64,000 nucleotides of DNA, taken from contig CM049403.1 of the NCBI GenBank assembly GCA_026929865.2, positions 23,864,001 to 23,928,000 on the forward strand, read 5' to 3'. This DNA comes from Hyperoplus lanceolatus (lineage: Eukaryota; Chordata; Actinopteri; Uranoscopiformes; Ammodytidae). Shown here piece by piece: positions 1 to 34,445 of the stretch (its first letter is position 1; each line of letters starts with the position of its first letter). Made by a program: the position numbers and the translations under genes. The notes under the pieces were generated by a model. The model had not been told where the DNA came from. It saw only the letters and a list, made by a program, of their open reading frames with translations, and did no database searches.

Positions 1-168
1 GTAGACTCTGAGTTTTGTTTTTGTACTAGATGTGAATTGGTCCGTCATGTTACGGTTTTATTTTTATACATAAGATTAGGACCGCATCAAATGCTTATGT
101 CCATAATCAATTAATCTGCCAAATATTTCCTTGTACAATTAATTGTTTGGTTTCAAAAAGGTGGGAAA

Positions 169-505
169 ATAGCAGCCTACATAATTCTCTTTAAATTTCT
201 TATTGTGTTTGACAAGCTGTCCACAAATATTCAGTTTAGCCTACTTTCACGATCCTAAAAGAAAAGCAGCGAATTAACGATATAATAAAAAGGGGAACAT
301 TTTGGTATGAAGATGAAATTAATTTAATACTTTTGTAGTTACCAAATATCCTATAATACATGTATTATTTAATCATTTGAATGCAACATTAAGAGTCTTT
401 TTTGAAAGCCACCTTTAAAACTTACCAAAACAATGTTTATAGAATCTTCTCTTATAGGTGAATTTCTTGTAAATGTTTTCTAATGTAATGTTGCAAAGAC
501 AAGAA

Positions 506-575
<70 letters not shown>

Positions 576-1378
576 CATTATGTGACATCTGTACCTCATC
601 AGTACATCACGTGCCTTGTGTCTGGGTGTGTGCGTGCCCGTGTGCTTGTTGGATTTTGTTTTCAGGAATGAGTGTGTAAAAAGGCCTGAAGGTTGAACTT
701 TCCCCTACTTCTCACACTGACTCCTCCATCTTTGAATGTTCTCCAGCACATTTCTGATTCTTGCTGAAGACACACAGCACACTGGGACGCCTTTACTCAC
801 AGAGATTAGAAAGATTTTTTTTTACTATCTGTGCTTTATTTGTGGAGGACAAAGATGCAAAACCTGATGAACTGAGAGAAGTCATCTAAATTCCCTATAC
901 CAAATGTAAGAAAGACACAAACACTACTTGAATAACCTTACAGAGAAAGAGAAATATGGAAAACCCTGACTATAATAAAAAAGTATTCAATTCACTTTTA
1001 TTTGATTGTTTTGATTTATAAAATGTGATTTTAATTTATATGATTTGAAATAATGCAAACATAATATGAACACATGAAGCCTGTGAGATGACAATTCATT
1101 TTTGAAATTGTGGATGACAATGATGAGTTGATTAAATGATTAGTTTATCAAAAGGACATTTTTACACAATTTCTTTTTTGTCATATTTCCTGTAAAAATC
1201 CCAAGTATTTACTGCTTTCAGGTTCTCAAACCTGAAAATTCACAGATATTCTAAAATAAATATTTGGAGAATTGGACAAACAAAACAAGAGATTAATGAT
1301 GTCAACTGGGGCTCTAGGATGTTATGAAGAATTATCTTCACATTTTCTGATTGTAGACCCAAAATTAACTGTTTATTA
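169..1378. repeat. Tandem duplication, unit copy 1
   Basis: First copy of a roughly 1.2 kb unit repeated directly downstream. It begins near 'agcagcctac' and reads through a (GT)n tract at about 519-572. It ends before 'agtagcctag' at about 1380, where the unit restarts. The left part (about 180-480) matches 1390-1660 with several substitutions and small indels. The right part (about 650-1340) matches 3240-3930 almost perfectly. I see no credible gene; reading frames here come from the (GT)n tract. Bases 1-168 hold nothing I can identify. Confidence 0.8.
519..572. repeat. (GT)n microsatellite
   Basis: A long uninterrupted GT run preceded by a short CT run. Reading frames through it give poly-Cys-Val and are not genes. 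Confidence 0.95.
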
Positions 1379-1666
1379 ATAGTAGCCTAGATAATTATCT
1401 TTAAATTGCTTATTGTGTTTGACCAGCTGTCCACAAATATTCAGTTTACTTTCATAATCCTAAAAGAACATTTTGGTATAAAGATAAAATTAATTTAATA
1501 CTTTTGTAGTTACCAAATATCCTATAGTAAATGTATCAACTAATCATTTGAATGCAACATTAAGAGTCTATTTTGAAAGACACCTTTAAAACGTGCCAAA
1601 ACAATGTTTATAGTCTTCTCTTTTCTGAGTGAATTTCTTGTAAATGTTTTCTAATGCAAAGCCAAG

Positions 1667-1667
<1 letters not shown>

Positions 1668-1739
<72 letters not shown>
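1668..1739. repeat. (GT)n microsatellite
   Basis: About 36 GT repeats at the left edge of the insert in the duplicated unit. Confidence 0.95.
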
Positions 1740-1742
<3 letters not shown>

Positions 1743-3102
1743 GGCAATCGGAATGCGGGTACAAGTGCAACAGTCTTGGGGGGGCCCAAGGCAGAGGGGT
1801 GCCTATCAAAAAAAAAGAAAAAAAAAATGAACAAGCTCAATATAAGCCCTGATCTTCGAAGGACCCGAACAATGCCATTCCAAAAAAATAAATAATTGAC
1901 TGGCTCATGATAGGCCCCTGACCCTTGCAAGGAGATCAGGGGCCTATCACAAGCCAGTACATTTGTTGGTTATTTTTTAAATAACATTATTCAGTGCCAC
2001 GAAAACCAGGGGCCTATATTGAGCCACTAAGAAAGAATATACAAAAAACTTTAAAGAGGGAAGGAGCTTTGGGATTATTAAAAAATTCACAAAGCGGACT
2101 GGATTTTTTTAAACTGAACATTTTTTCTTTCTGCTTTTTGGTTATTTTGTGTCTCCAAATTATTCCATAAAATAGTACTAAATAGTTCACATAGGACACA
2201 GTTGATTTAGCCTTAGTTTTCTTCTAAAGGTGCACCAGATTGATAGCCTGGCATTCCCAGACCTGCCACTACGCGCTGGCAAATTAAATTTGCTGCGCCT
2301 GTTGGTCTGGACACTCTCCATTGAAGCTTTTTCAGAAAGTCCAGAAATCCAGACTCAAGTTTCAATTGGTTCTATCCAATATGGGCGGGCCAGAGCCCTA
2401 TGTATGGTGCTCTGGGGCGGACGTAACCGGATGACGACAGTGACGTGCATGCGTGGTCGAAGACGTGATGGCAAACATCAAAGACGGCTGCGGATGTTGT
2501 TTGAGTTTCAGACTGCTTTGGCCTCGACCCTTTACGATTTGGAAGACGGCACTCAAATCTTTCATTAGCAAGTAAGTGGAATGTTCTGTTTTGCCGACCG
2601 ACCTTGGCAAAAGTTTAATTTAACAGTTTAACAGCTGTTCGCTAAACAAACGGGACTTAATAAGTCACCTTGTGCATCGCTCTGATTGGTTGTAGTGATA
2701 TCCAACTGCCTGCAGTGGCATTTGAAATACACAAGTAGGAGCCGCCCCTTGAGTTGGAAATTACTATTGATCGTGGCCAGACCCTCTATCGTTCAAGATA
2801 TCAGGGTCTGGATGTCCAGGCTACCAGATTGATGAATTTTACTTTCAAAGGTTCAAATTTTTCTTCCGGGGGAGCACTCCCCTGAACCTGTGTTGGTCTA
2901 CCAAATTCCTCTGACAAACACTGTATGTGTGTATGGTTATTAAACGTCATTAGACCAGGGGGTGTGTTTATGTACTTGTAACGATTTGGTCATTCATCAA
3001 ATGAAATATTGTGGAGTTGTTTGTGTATGTGTATTGTAAGACCGCCTTTCAGGGGGACCATCAGGACTTTTTGTATAGGGGCCCAGAAATTGGTGCTACG
3101 CC

Positions 3103-3104
<2 letters not shown>
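1740..3104. mobile_element. DNA transposon-like insert inside a (GT)n tract
   Basis: The insert starts 'CAGGGCAATCGG' straight after one (GT)n run and ends 'GGTGCTACGCCCCTG' straight before another, so the ends are CAGGG...CCCTG. Both edges carry 'gggcccag/gggggcccaa'-type sequence seen in fish hAT-like non-autonomous elements. Any target duplication is hidden because the target was itself (GT)n. A second mobile element (2244-2823) is nested inside. The family name is not determined. Confidence 0.5.
2244..2823 (+). mobile_element. Non-autonomous element, TAGCCTGG termini, 9-bp TSD (copy 1)
   Basis: A 580-bp element bounded by inverted termini TAGCCTGG...CCAGGCTA. The inverted similarity extends inward, with 'CCCAGACC' near one end and 'gggtctgg' near the other. 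It is flanked by a perfect 9-bp direct repeat CCAGATTGA (2235-2243 and 2824-2832). The body matches 15147-15722 in opposite orientation. Frames inside are not convincing proteins. A 9-bp target duplication is typical of Mutator-like elements, so that assignment is inferred. Confidence 0.8.

Positions 3105-3165
<61 letters not shown>
3105..3165. repeat. (GT)n microsatellite
   Basis: GT run at the right edge of the insert. It probably formed one tract with 1668-1739 before insertion. Confidence 0.95.
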
Positions 3166-3168
<3 letters not shown>

Positions 3169-4210
3169 TGTATGTGTGTTTTTCCTAAAGTGACATCTGT
3201 GCCTCACGTGTCTTGTGTCTGGGTGTGCATGCCTGTGTGCTTGTTGGATTTTGTTTTCAGGAATGAGTGTGTAAAAAGGCCTGAGGGTTGAACTTTCCCC
3301 TACTTCTCACACTGACTCCTCCATCTTTGAATGTTCTCCAGCACATTTCTGACACTGGGACGCCTTTACTCACAGAGATTAGAAAGATTGTTTTTGACTA
3401 TCTGTGCTTTATTTGTGGAGGACAAAGATACAAAACCTGATGAACTGAGAGAAGTCATCTAAATTCCCTATACCAAATGTAAGAAAGACACAAACACTAC
3501 TTGAATAACCTTACAGAGAAAGAGAAATATGGAAAACCCTGACTATAATAAAAAAGTATTCAATTCACTTTTATTTGATTGTTTTGATTTATAAAATGTG
3601 ATTTTAATTTATATGATTTGAAATAATGCAAACATAATATGAACACATGAAGCCTGTGAGATGACAATTCATTTTTGAAATTGTGGATGACAATGATGAG
3701 TTGATTAAATGATTAGTTTATCAAAAGGACATTTTTACACAATTTCTTTTTTGTCATATTTCCTGTAAAAATCCCAAGTATTTACTGCTTTCAGGTTCTC
3801 AAACCTGAAAATTCACAGATATTCTAAAATAAATATTTGAGGAATTGGACAAACAAAACAAGAGATTAATGATGTCATCTGAGGCTCTAGGATATTATGA
3901 AGAATTATCTTCACATTTTCTGATTCTATACCCAAAATTAACTGACAAAATAATCACAAGATGAATTAATAGCAGCCCTACAAAATATATCTGAGTATTT
4001 GAAGAGCAAAAACTACAAACTGTATCACTAAGAAAAAGGTTATTTACAATAGTATGGTTAAACAGATAGAGCCTCAAAGAAAAAACAGAACCAATTGCAC
4101 TGTTTCTGTGAGCAATCAGAAATTCAGACCTTCCATTGCATCATAGTCCAGCTCATCCAGAGGGTGACCCCCCTCCCATCCCATTCCTCCCCACCTCCAA
4201 GCTCCAAGAA

Positions 4211-4251
4211 CCAATCAGAGGAGCCCTCTGCTGCAGCCCAGAGCTATAAAT
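4211..4251 (+). promoter_or_regulatory. CCAAT box and TATA box of the ANGPTL-like gene
   Basis: A CCAAT box (ccaatcag at 4211) lies about 34 bp upstream of a TATA box (TATAAAT, 4245-4251). Transcription would be expected to start near 4275, leaving a 5' leader of about 70 nt before the ATG at 4348. This focused architecture suits an inducible, tissue-specific gene. The tandem duplication ends about 250 bp upstream. Confidence 0.75.
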
Positions 4252-4347
4252 GACTCACAAAGCCATTTAGCAGCAGACAACAGACAACAGAGAGAGACAG
4301 ACACACATCATCCTACTGAAAACGACTCACAGCTAACACACACAAAG

Positions 4348-4827
4348 ATGAATATGCCACAGCTTATCGTCCTCCTGCTGACCATCTTGGTGCACGCAGC
4401 GGTCGGTTTCCCCATGGACAGAAGAGCCCCACAGGGCAAGCACGCCTCCTGGGACGACGTGAACGTGTTGGCCCACGGCCTCTTGCAGCTGGGCCAGGGT
4501 CTGAAGGAGACCGTGGACAAGAGCAAAGTCCAGATGAGGGACATCAACGCCAAACTGAAAGCCTTCAACGGCTCGGTGGCCGAACTGGGGAAGAAGCAGC
4601 AGGAGCAAGACGAAGCCCTGGAGGCCCAAAGCAAAGCGCTGGACGAGAGGGAGAGGGCGGCAGTGGAGCTGGCCAAGGAGGTGATGGTGAAGGTGGAGGA
4701 GCTGCAGAAGCAGAGTCAAGATGTCCACTCCAAGATGGACAGACTAGAGGAGAAGATGGTTGAGGTGTTCAAAGAGCCCAAGCTGGATGACAACAATAGT
4801 GAGGACACAGCAGTCCCATTTATCCAG
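4348..4827 (+). CDS. ANGPTL-like exon 1 (signal peptide, LPL-inhibitory motif, coiled coil)
   Basis: 160 codons, phase 0 at the donor (CCAG|GTGAGA). The ATG is the first in the expected leader and gives a clean signal peptide. GC content is clearly higher than in the flanking DNA, consistent with coding use. Confidence 0.88.
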
Positions 4828-5881
4828 GTGAGAGACAAATTTTCATGTAATTTCAGTTTACTGGTTATTCTTCAAGTCAATGTACACATCCAGAGATTAA
4901 TTATACACATCAGCAGCTGGTCTGAAGACAAATCAATCAATGTATCACAACACATTAAAGATTTTCTGAAAACAAATTACAGAAAATACAGTCAGTAGTT
5001 TCCCATCTTAATACCTCCATCCTAAAGAGAGAGAGAGAGTGGGGCATTATGTCTGAAACAAAGGTGTATATGTGATGACACATTGCTACTGTGATTCTGA
5101 CCATTTGTTTTTGTTCATTGTTGTTTTCAGAGATTGGTGGCAGCACAGAACAGACGCATCGACCAGCTGGTGGAGAAACTGGAGCAGCAGCAAGACAAAC
5201 TGGAGAAGCAGAGTTTGCACCTGCAAGCGCTTCAGAGCAAGGTGAGCCACGCAACGACATGTAGCGAGCCTTATGTGATTCAGAAGATTTTAAAAACTAT
5301 TGGTAATACCATTTTCAGTTTGTTGACCCCTTGCTCTGTTATCCATCAGGTCACGCATAACAGAGTGAAATCCCACAGACGGAGAGATGAAGAGAGATCA
5401 TTGAGGGGCAAGGCCGAGCAGAAAATAGACACATCAGGTAAGAAAACAACACATTTTAAGAAAAAGTCTGGTAGTTTACTACTTATACCTCAAGTGAGAG
5501 AGTACACTTCTACAGATGACATTGACTTCAGTCAAATCATTTCACAGTCCATAGAGTCCAACGACACATGAGCTACTGATGCATCCAAAAGTGACATGAC
5601 CTTTGCACCTGCATTCGTAACACTTGGCTCGCTGGCAAAAGAGCTCACTTACAGTCCAGAGATCAGGGACAAAACACACCTACTGTACTGAGTGTTCTTA
5701 GGACACAGAAAGCTATAAAAAAGAGCAATTGCCTCATAATAAACCAAACATTCAGGTGTAATGAACTGAATTTGCTAAGTCAAATCTCTTCCCAAATGAG
5801 TGTCTGTGAATCATCGTCTGATCAATGTTTTTCTGTGTTCTGGTTTCTGCAGGTTCCCTAAAATCGCCCTCACCACGATAA
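4348..5881 (+). CDS. Angiopoietin-like protein, coiled-coil only (ANGPTL3/4/8 group)
   Basis: Four coding exons: 4348-4827, 5131-5241, 5350-5437 and 5853-5881. All introns are GT-AG and frames join to give 235 residues. Residues 1-21 form a signal peptide (hydrophobic LIVLLLTILVHAAVG). Residues 34-54 contain ASWDDVNVLAHGLLQLGQGL, the lipoprotein-lipase-inhibiting segment shared by ANGPTL3 and ANGPTL4 (WDEMN in human ANGPTL4). The acidic pair is DD, as in ANGPTL3, where ANGPTL4 has D39/E40. Exons 1-2 are otherwise a long heptad coiled coil. Exon 3 carries a basic linker (HRRRDEER) like the proprotein-cleavage linker of ANGPTL4. Exon 4 adds only SLKSPSPR and a TAA, so the ~220-residue fibrinogen-like domain is absent, as in mammalian ANGPTL8. 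Role inferred from family: secreted control of plasma triglyceride clearance. It could be an ANGPTL8 equivalent or an ANGPTL4 paralogue that lost its C-terminus; I therefore leave the symbol blank. Confidence 0.85.
5131..5241 (+). CDS. ANGPTL-like exon 2 (second coiled coil)
   Basis: 37 codons after a TTTTCAG acceptor. The peptide starts RLVAAQNRRIDQLVEKL and continues QQQDKLEKQ, closely resembling the ANGPTL4 'QNSRIQQLF...QQQRHLEKQ' segment. Phase 0 at both ends. Confidence 0.88.
5350..5437 (+). CDS. ANGPTL-like exon 3 (basic linker)
   Basis: 88 nt, acceptor CATCAG, donor CATCAG|GTAAGA. It encodes a strongly basic linker with RRR, matching the position of the cleavage linker in ANGPTL4. Confidence 0.78.
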
Positions 5882-6215
5882 AGCAATACGGAGATCAGTC
5901 ATCAGCAGCAGAGAAAACCTGATTTGAACTTGAATATCGACCTACTTACGACGGACTGAAAGCATCCCATTGCTTATTCCAAAAACTGCACATTCAATGG
6001 TCATCTGATGGTCATTACATATTTCTATGCTATGCCATACGGAGACATTTTCTGTCATATTGACAATTTATTCCCTTTATAAGGGCCTCATTTTGTAATA
6101 TTGTATGTTTTTTATATACATTTATAATGTACAGACAGTGTATTGCTTCAACATTTATACACTTTAAACTTTTACATGAAGTGGATAAAAATAAAGTTTT
6201 GAAAATTTTAATAAG
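5853..6215 (+). CDS. ANGPTL-like terminal exon and 3' UTR
   Basis: Acceptor TTTCTGCAG at 5852. Nine codons finish the protein and TAA is at 5879-5881. The rest is 3' UTR up to a canonical AATAAA at 6190-6195. No fibrinogen-domain sequence is visible in any frame down to the poly(A) site. Confidence 0.75.
6190..6195 (+). terminator. Poly(A) signal of the ANGPTL-like gene
   Basis: AATAAA followed by a T-rich stretch, about 310 nt after the stop codon. Confidence 0.75.
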
Positions 6216-6662
6216 TTCTGGCTCTCTGTTGTTGCTTCAAAGGTAAACAGTTCACACCATGCAAACACAAAGATCACCAATGATGAAATAACAACCATAA
6301 AGAAAGAAACAGTTGTCCTTTTAATGCAAAGTGTCTCACAGACAATTAAGCTTGTCTGGGTTCTTTGTTAAAAACATTATTTATATACTAAGATTTCATA
6401 CAGACCTATTTTAATTTATGACTCCCTATAGAGTCCGAAGTTAACCTCAAACTTTTAAATACCTGAAATATGTCATCAGTATACCCTTAATGAGCATTTG
6501 TGTCTGTGCTGTATGTAGAAGAAAGCTCAGGTTTATGTTCTTATGAATCAATTTCTTTCTTTACTTTCTTTCAAAATCAATATTAATGGATAAAAAGGTT
6601 TTAAACTCAATCATGTTGCAATCGAATTTCTCCCCATAAAGATAAGTACGGTAACTATTCCC

Positions 6663-6812
6663 CCCCATGGGCCCTCGGCCAGCAGTGGACCCGGTTTCGA
6701 TTTTAACCCGCGGTCGTTCTCTGCATGTCACTCCCATCCCTGCCCCATTTCAACTCTGTCTCTACACTATCAAAGCATAAAAATGCCAAAAAAATATATA
6801 TAAAAAAAAAAT
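6663..6812 (+). repeat. 5'-truncated tRNA-derived SINE
   Basis: Contains a B-box-like 'ccggtttcgatt' and then the same body as 17678-17860 (ctgcatgtcactccc, ctgccccatttca, actatcaaagcataaaaatgcc) and an A-rich tail. The A box is missing or decayed. The rest of 6215-7200 shows no gene; it separates two convergent 3' ends. Confidence 0.7.
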
Positions 6813-7220
6813 CTGAATTACAATGTATGTGGTCAGGATTTGTGCGACTCTGCTGCTCCCTGCTGGGGAAAGGGAATCTCTTTGATTTTGTTGATACATT
6901 TGAAACAGTTCTGTCATCTGTGCATTATATTCAGATTACAAATTATTTCAGCTGCTTTACCCTTTAATCCATTTTTATTAAGTAAAGTATCAACTGTACA
7001 AAAGTCATTTGTTTTTGTTGAGTGTTTGTGTATGTAGTAGATTTCTAAAGCACTTGAGGAAAATGTAGGATTGACTAAATGGATTCAACTCCTTTCAACT
7101 TAATTATAATAAACATATATAAAAATAAAGTGTTAATCCAAATGCCAGAGAATAAAATCACAAACTTAAAAAGACACAATTCATTTGGTAACAAGACTTT
7201 GAAAAGATTGTTCACTTCAG

Positions 7221-7226
7221 TTTATT
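7221..7226 (-). terminator. DPP9: Probable DPP9 poly(A) signal
   Basis: AATAAA on the minus strand, implying a 3' UTR of about 1.15 kb (7205-8369). Several other A/T-rich candidates occur closer to the stop, so alternative sites are possible. Confidence 0.45.
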
Positions 7227-8369
7227 TCTTCAACATCTGAGAGTACATGTCGAGGTCAGGAGAGCTTAACCTTACAGATCAGACACACTACACAAGGCAT
7301 TTAATTGTCATAGGTCCCTCAAACAGATTCCCTGATATATACTGTATGAGCAGGCGCTCTTAAACTCTTGAAGGCACCGCAGACTGCCAACCGTTACATC
7401 ATCCAATTGGTCAGGTTTTGTTGGCACCAATGCAAATATGTAATTCGTGCAAAAGTCCTCAGCAGCAGCAGAAGCAAAAGTAGAAGCCCCACAAAAAGAT
7501 CAAGCAAGCGAGTGAAACAGCATCGGGTCGCTACATATTTCCACCAATTATGAATGCATAAGAATCCGTAAAAATATTTGTTCAAAACACAATAAAAATT
7601 AGACCAGTTTCTTTTTGTCTTGCAGATCAGCCAAAGTGTTGCACAGCAAATAAAAAGTAATCTATGAGCACACGTTCAGAGAAAATAAAGAATATACAAC
7701 AAAAAAGGGGTTTAAGAGCTCGCTTGATTGCTCTTAAAGAGCTTTACGTTCACTAATTTCACTCCAGTGTTTATTCACAGAGACATAATAATGACAACTT
7801 AATCAGTTGGATCTCAGAAAAGCAAAGAAGTGTTCAATAAAAAAAGGAAAAAAAGGAATATCACAAACACAAATAGAGAAATCTCCTGGGCATGACAGGT
7901 CCATATCTGTATTTTTTGCACTGCTAATATTGTTGTGTTAATGGTGCAACTAGCAGCATTTTAAACATCAATGTCATCACTGTCACATTGTGGTCATCAC
8001 AGCCTCAGAAAGCTTCAGCTCCGTTTGCTCTAGGCCAACGACACCCTCTGCAGGTTTTGGGGCTTAAAGCAGTCGAGCAGATTCCTCTCCACTGTAAAAT
8101 ACAGTGCACAGACTACAAGCTTGGCTCAGTGATGGTCTCATTTATGGTGATAAACTAAAATCTAAATATTAATCTTCTCATGATTTGTTGATGCTAAAAT
8201 GCTTCCGCACCTCTGACTCTGAGGAATAATTGTTGAGGTGAGATGAGGTTTGGCATAGCTTGAATTTAAGATAAAATCTTGCAGAAGAGAAAGTGTTGCA
8301 TTTTTAAATAAATGGAGGAAAAGGAAGGAAGGAGACGAGGATGTGAAGGTCAGTGTGTAAAAAGGTTCC

Positions 8370-31772
<23,403 letters not shown>

Positions 31773-31859
31773 TAACCGCTCAACAGCCCTGGACCAGACC
31801 TGACGCCCTGTAGGAGAGCAGGTACACACGAACTGAATGTCAAAACAGAGAGCGTTCAC

Positions 31860-33400
31860 ATTGCAACACCCGGGCTATCTGACTATCAAATCATTTTACA
31901 GGATTTGTGAAAACCAAGAGCATGCCCTACTATGCTAAGCTAACATGCTATAAACAGTGAAGCTATTACTGAGGGGACAGCGGGTGTTTCTATGCTGCTT
32001 CATCGAAGGAGCTGCTGCTCTTCAGCCGACCGACCCCACGCTTCCAGCTGCGTATTCCTGATATGAAGTCTCTCTGAGTGTGACTCAGCTGCCTGGGGCT
32101 GACACATAACCGTCTGTGTCATTACAGTGGCAAATGTTACATGATAACTCCACATTTTACTTCAGGCTGCTCTGTTGCCTAAATAAATAGCAAACCAACT
32201 CTACTCAAGTTTATTCCGCCGAGAAAACAGCAGTTACCTTCACTAATTGTTGTGTAACCAGATGCGCCAGAAGAACAAATCTCAACCTCATCAGCTAAAT
32301 TTTAGTAGGAAAAATGAATAAAACTGAGTCTGAAAGTAATCACGTGACAAGGTTCCAGGTCATGCGATGACAACTGAGCAAACTCCACCTGCTGTTGAAG
32401 GCTAGTTTCATTGTCACTGCATTGAAACAAAACTCTTCCATTGTCTATATCGTATTCCACTTCCCCATAGTCCAATTTAATTCCTTTAAGATGTATGTGT
32501 TATAAATTATGTTTTAATGAGTTTCAATGCTGTATGAAAAGGCCCTTCATGCCTTAAAATGAGCATTACCCTTTACAAGTTTTTCACTTGTATCTTTAGG
32601 TGAACTTTTGCATTTGGATGTTGGTCAAATCCAGAAAACAATCACTTACTATTTTGATTATTTGATTGGTGATTATTCATTAAATAAAATATTTGAGATT
32701 GACTGCAGGAAAGCAAACTGTTCAGTGATCACTGTTGAAAATGTCCCAGTTTATTCTCTCTACTTGTCAACATATTGTTATGAACTTATCACATCATTTT
32801 AAGACTCATGGTTTATACTTCAACTACTATAGTTTAAGTTTTCTAATTGTATAATATATAACAAAGTATAAATAGGTAAATATAGCCTGTTTATGTATGA
32901 AACAAATTAAATTGGCTTCTACTTTAATAAATGTGATTGACAAGCCTTAAACATTTAAAAGTATTATCATTAAGTCATCAAATTTGATAACCCGTATAAG
33001 TAAGAATCAATGATGTATTTTGACGCAATTTCTGACCATTGTAATAATAAAAAATGAAATCATCTTTGCTTTCACGCCACAGACCACAAATAGTTTTAGT
33101 TTCCTATTTGACAAATCAACTGATGACTAATAAAAAACGAGTCTTTAAACTGAGGGACAGCTTCACATGACACAGACAACGTCTGGCCGAGTGTGTCCTT
33201 ATCAAACCTGATTAACTCTTATTTAACCCAAATCAAACCCGGATTAAACCCCAATTAAAACCCCTGTGTGGCACTATGCGTCGCCTGGAGCTAGCTGGTT
33301 AGCCGCCCATAAAGCTAACAGCACTCACTAATAAAACCAAATAAAAACAATAAACATTCATTTGTATCTTACACTTTCTGCCCCCCCAACAAACTCGAAA
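31860..33400. other. DPP9 5' intron, no gene seen
   Basis: AT-rich sequence without convincing coding, RNA gene or complete transposon. Short frames (for example 32608-32802) lack homology signals and codon bias. Confidence 0.5.
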
Positions 33401-33419
33401 GCTTTTCTCCTACTGTCAA

Positions 33420-33610
33420 AAGAAACGCCTTTGTTGGAAACAGCCGTGAGTGTGAATAAACGACAGAATTAATGCAGCTGCTTCTCAGACAGAAGTTAGC
33501 TTCATGCTAATATGCTAACAACGCGGAAGTAGCTTCACTGGGCCAAGATGACGATATTTGTGACGACCTTTGATCCGGATATGACCCGTCAGAAATTGTT
33601 TATTTATTTA
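33420..33610 (-). promoter_or_regulatory. DPP9: Candidate DPP9 promoter / 5' non-coding exon
   Basis: A locally GC-richer segment between the DPP9 coding start and the DAZAP1 3' end. It contains an ETS-like 'gcggaagtag' (about 33521), a YY1-like 'ccaagatgacg' (about 33543) and 'ccggatatgacc'. The exact start site and first exon donor cannot be fixed by eye. Confidence 0.35.
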
Positions 33611-34084
33611 TTTTTTTAAATTAATTTTACATAAGCAACAACCCACCTAATACTCTGTAGAAATATCAAACATACCCTACTATATTAAAACACTTGTAGG
33701 TGTAAATATATACACATATTTCATATACTCATAGTGACTATATTTTCTAAAAATATTGTAAATGAGTGTAATTGTAAATAATTTACATATTTGTATACTT
33801 CTTCTTATATTAAATATCATTGTTAAAAAAATATTAGTGAGGCTATAGTTATTTTTAGTTTGTTGACACATTTGACATATTTTTTAGTTCTTATTTCTAT
33901 TTATATATTCTTTATACCAAAATAGGAGCAACTGTAACAAAACTGAATTTCCTGCCAGGGGATTAATACAATATTTCTGATAGTGAAACAAATTTCTTTA
34001 AAGTTCTTAAATGCGTCTTATTAGTGGTGGGATTACATGCTTGTTTAATCTCAGAAAATGTATAAATGAATGCTCTTTGTTTTA

Positions 34085-34330
34085 AGGCTGAAAATATTGA
34101 TGATTTCCATCATCGATTAATTTCTCTTAAAATCAATTAATCCTTTTGTCAATGAAAAAATGTCCATCTTAAGTTTTGAGAGCCACATGGGACACTTGAT
34201 TTTTTCTGATCAACATTCCAAAACTAAATTCTACTCTTTTCTATTTAAATAATATTAAACAGAATCGAGCTAGGAACATATTTAATTTGCATGAAAAATT
34301 ACTGAAATGATTAATCAATCAAATGTACTT
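34085..34330. repeat. Decayed relative of the 'atcgattaat' hAT MITE
   Basis: Fragments such as 'atcatcgattaatttctcttaa' and 'gaaatgattaatcaatcaaatg' resemble 27279-27653, but the termini are lost. Confidence 0.35.
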
Positions 34331-34439
34331 CTAGATATATTGCTTCTCTACTTTGCGGGACTCTCACTGAAACACCCAAAGCAAAACACACCCACAAACA
34401 ATTTCAAACATCTGGGACGAGTGCTTTATCCTTAAAACA

Positions 34440-34445
34440 TTTATT
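34440..34445 (-). terminator. DAZAP1: DAZAP1 poly(A) signal
   Basis: AATAAA on the minus strand, about 700 nt after the stop codon. This gives a long AT-rich 3' UTR (34430-35142), a common feature of RNA-binding-protein genes. Confidence 0.5.

Larger units (their letters stand above)
1379..3965. repeat. Tandem duplication, unit copy 2, split by an insertion
   Basis: Second copy of the unit. Its left part is 1379-1667 and its right part about 3166-3965. They are separated by (GT)n on both sides of a ~1.36 kb insert (about 1740-3104). At 3966 the start of a third unit ('taatagcagcccta') is recognisable before homology fades into the promoter region of the downstream gene. Confidence 0.75.

Noticed and set aside
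473..679. Plus-strand frame rich in Cys-Val repeats
   Set aside because: Translation of a (GT)n microsatellite; the same holds for 1586-1930, 3011-3291, 14481-14699, 18777-18983 and 46630-46857.
4308..4728. Minus-strand frames of 122 and 131 residues
   Set aside because: Antisense shadows of the GC-rich ANGPTL-like exon 1; Leu/Ser-rich low-complexity with no family resemblance.
5882..6190. Hidden fibrinogen-domain exons after the ANGPTL-like stop
   Set aside because: No fibrinogen-type motif in any frame before the poly(A) signal, and DPP9 occupies the opposite strand shortly beyond.
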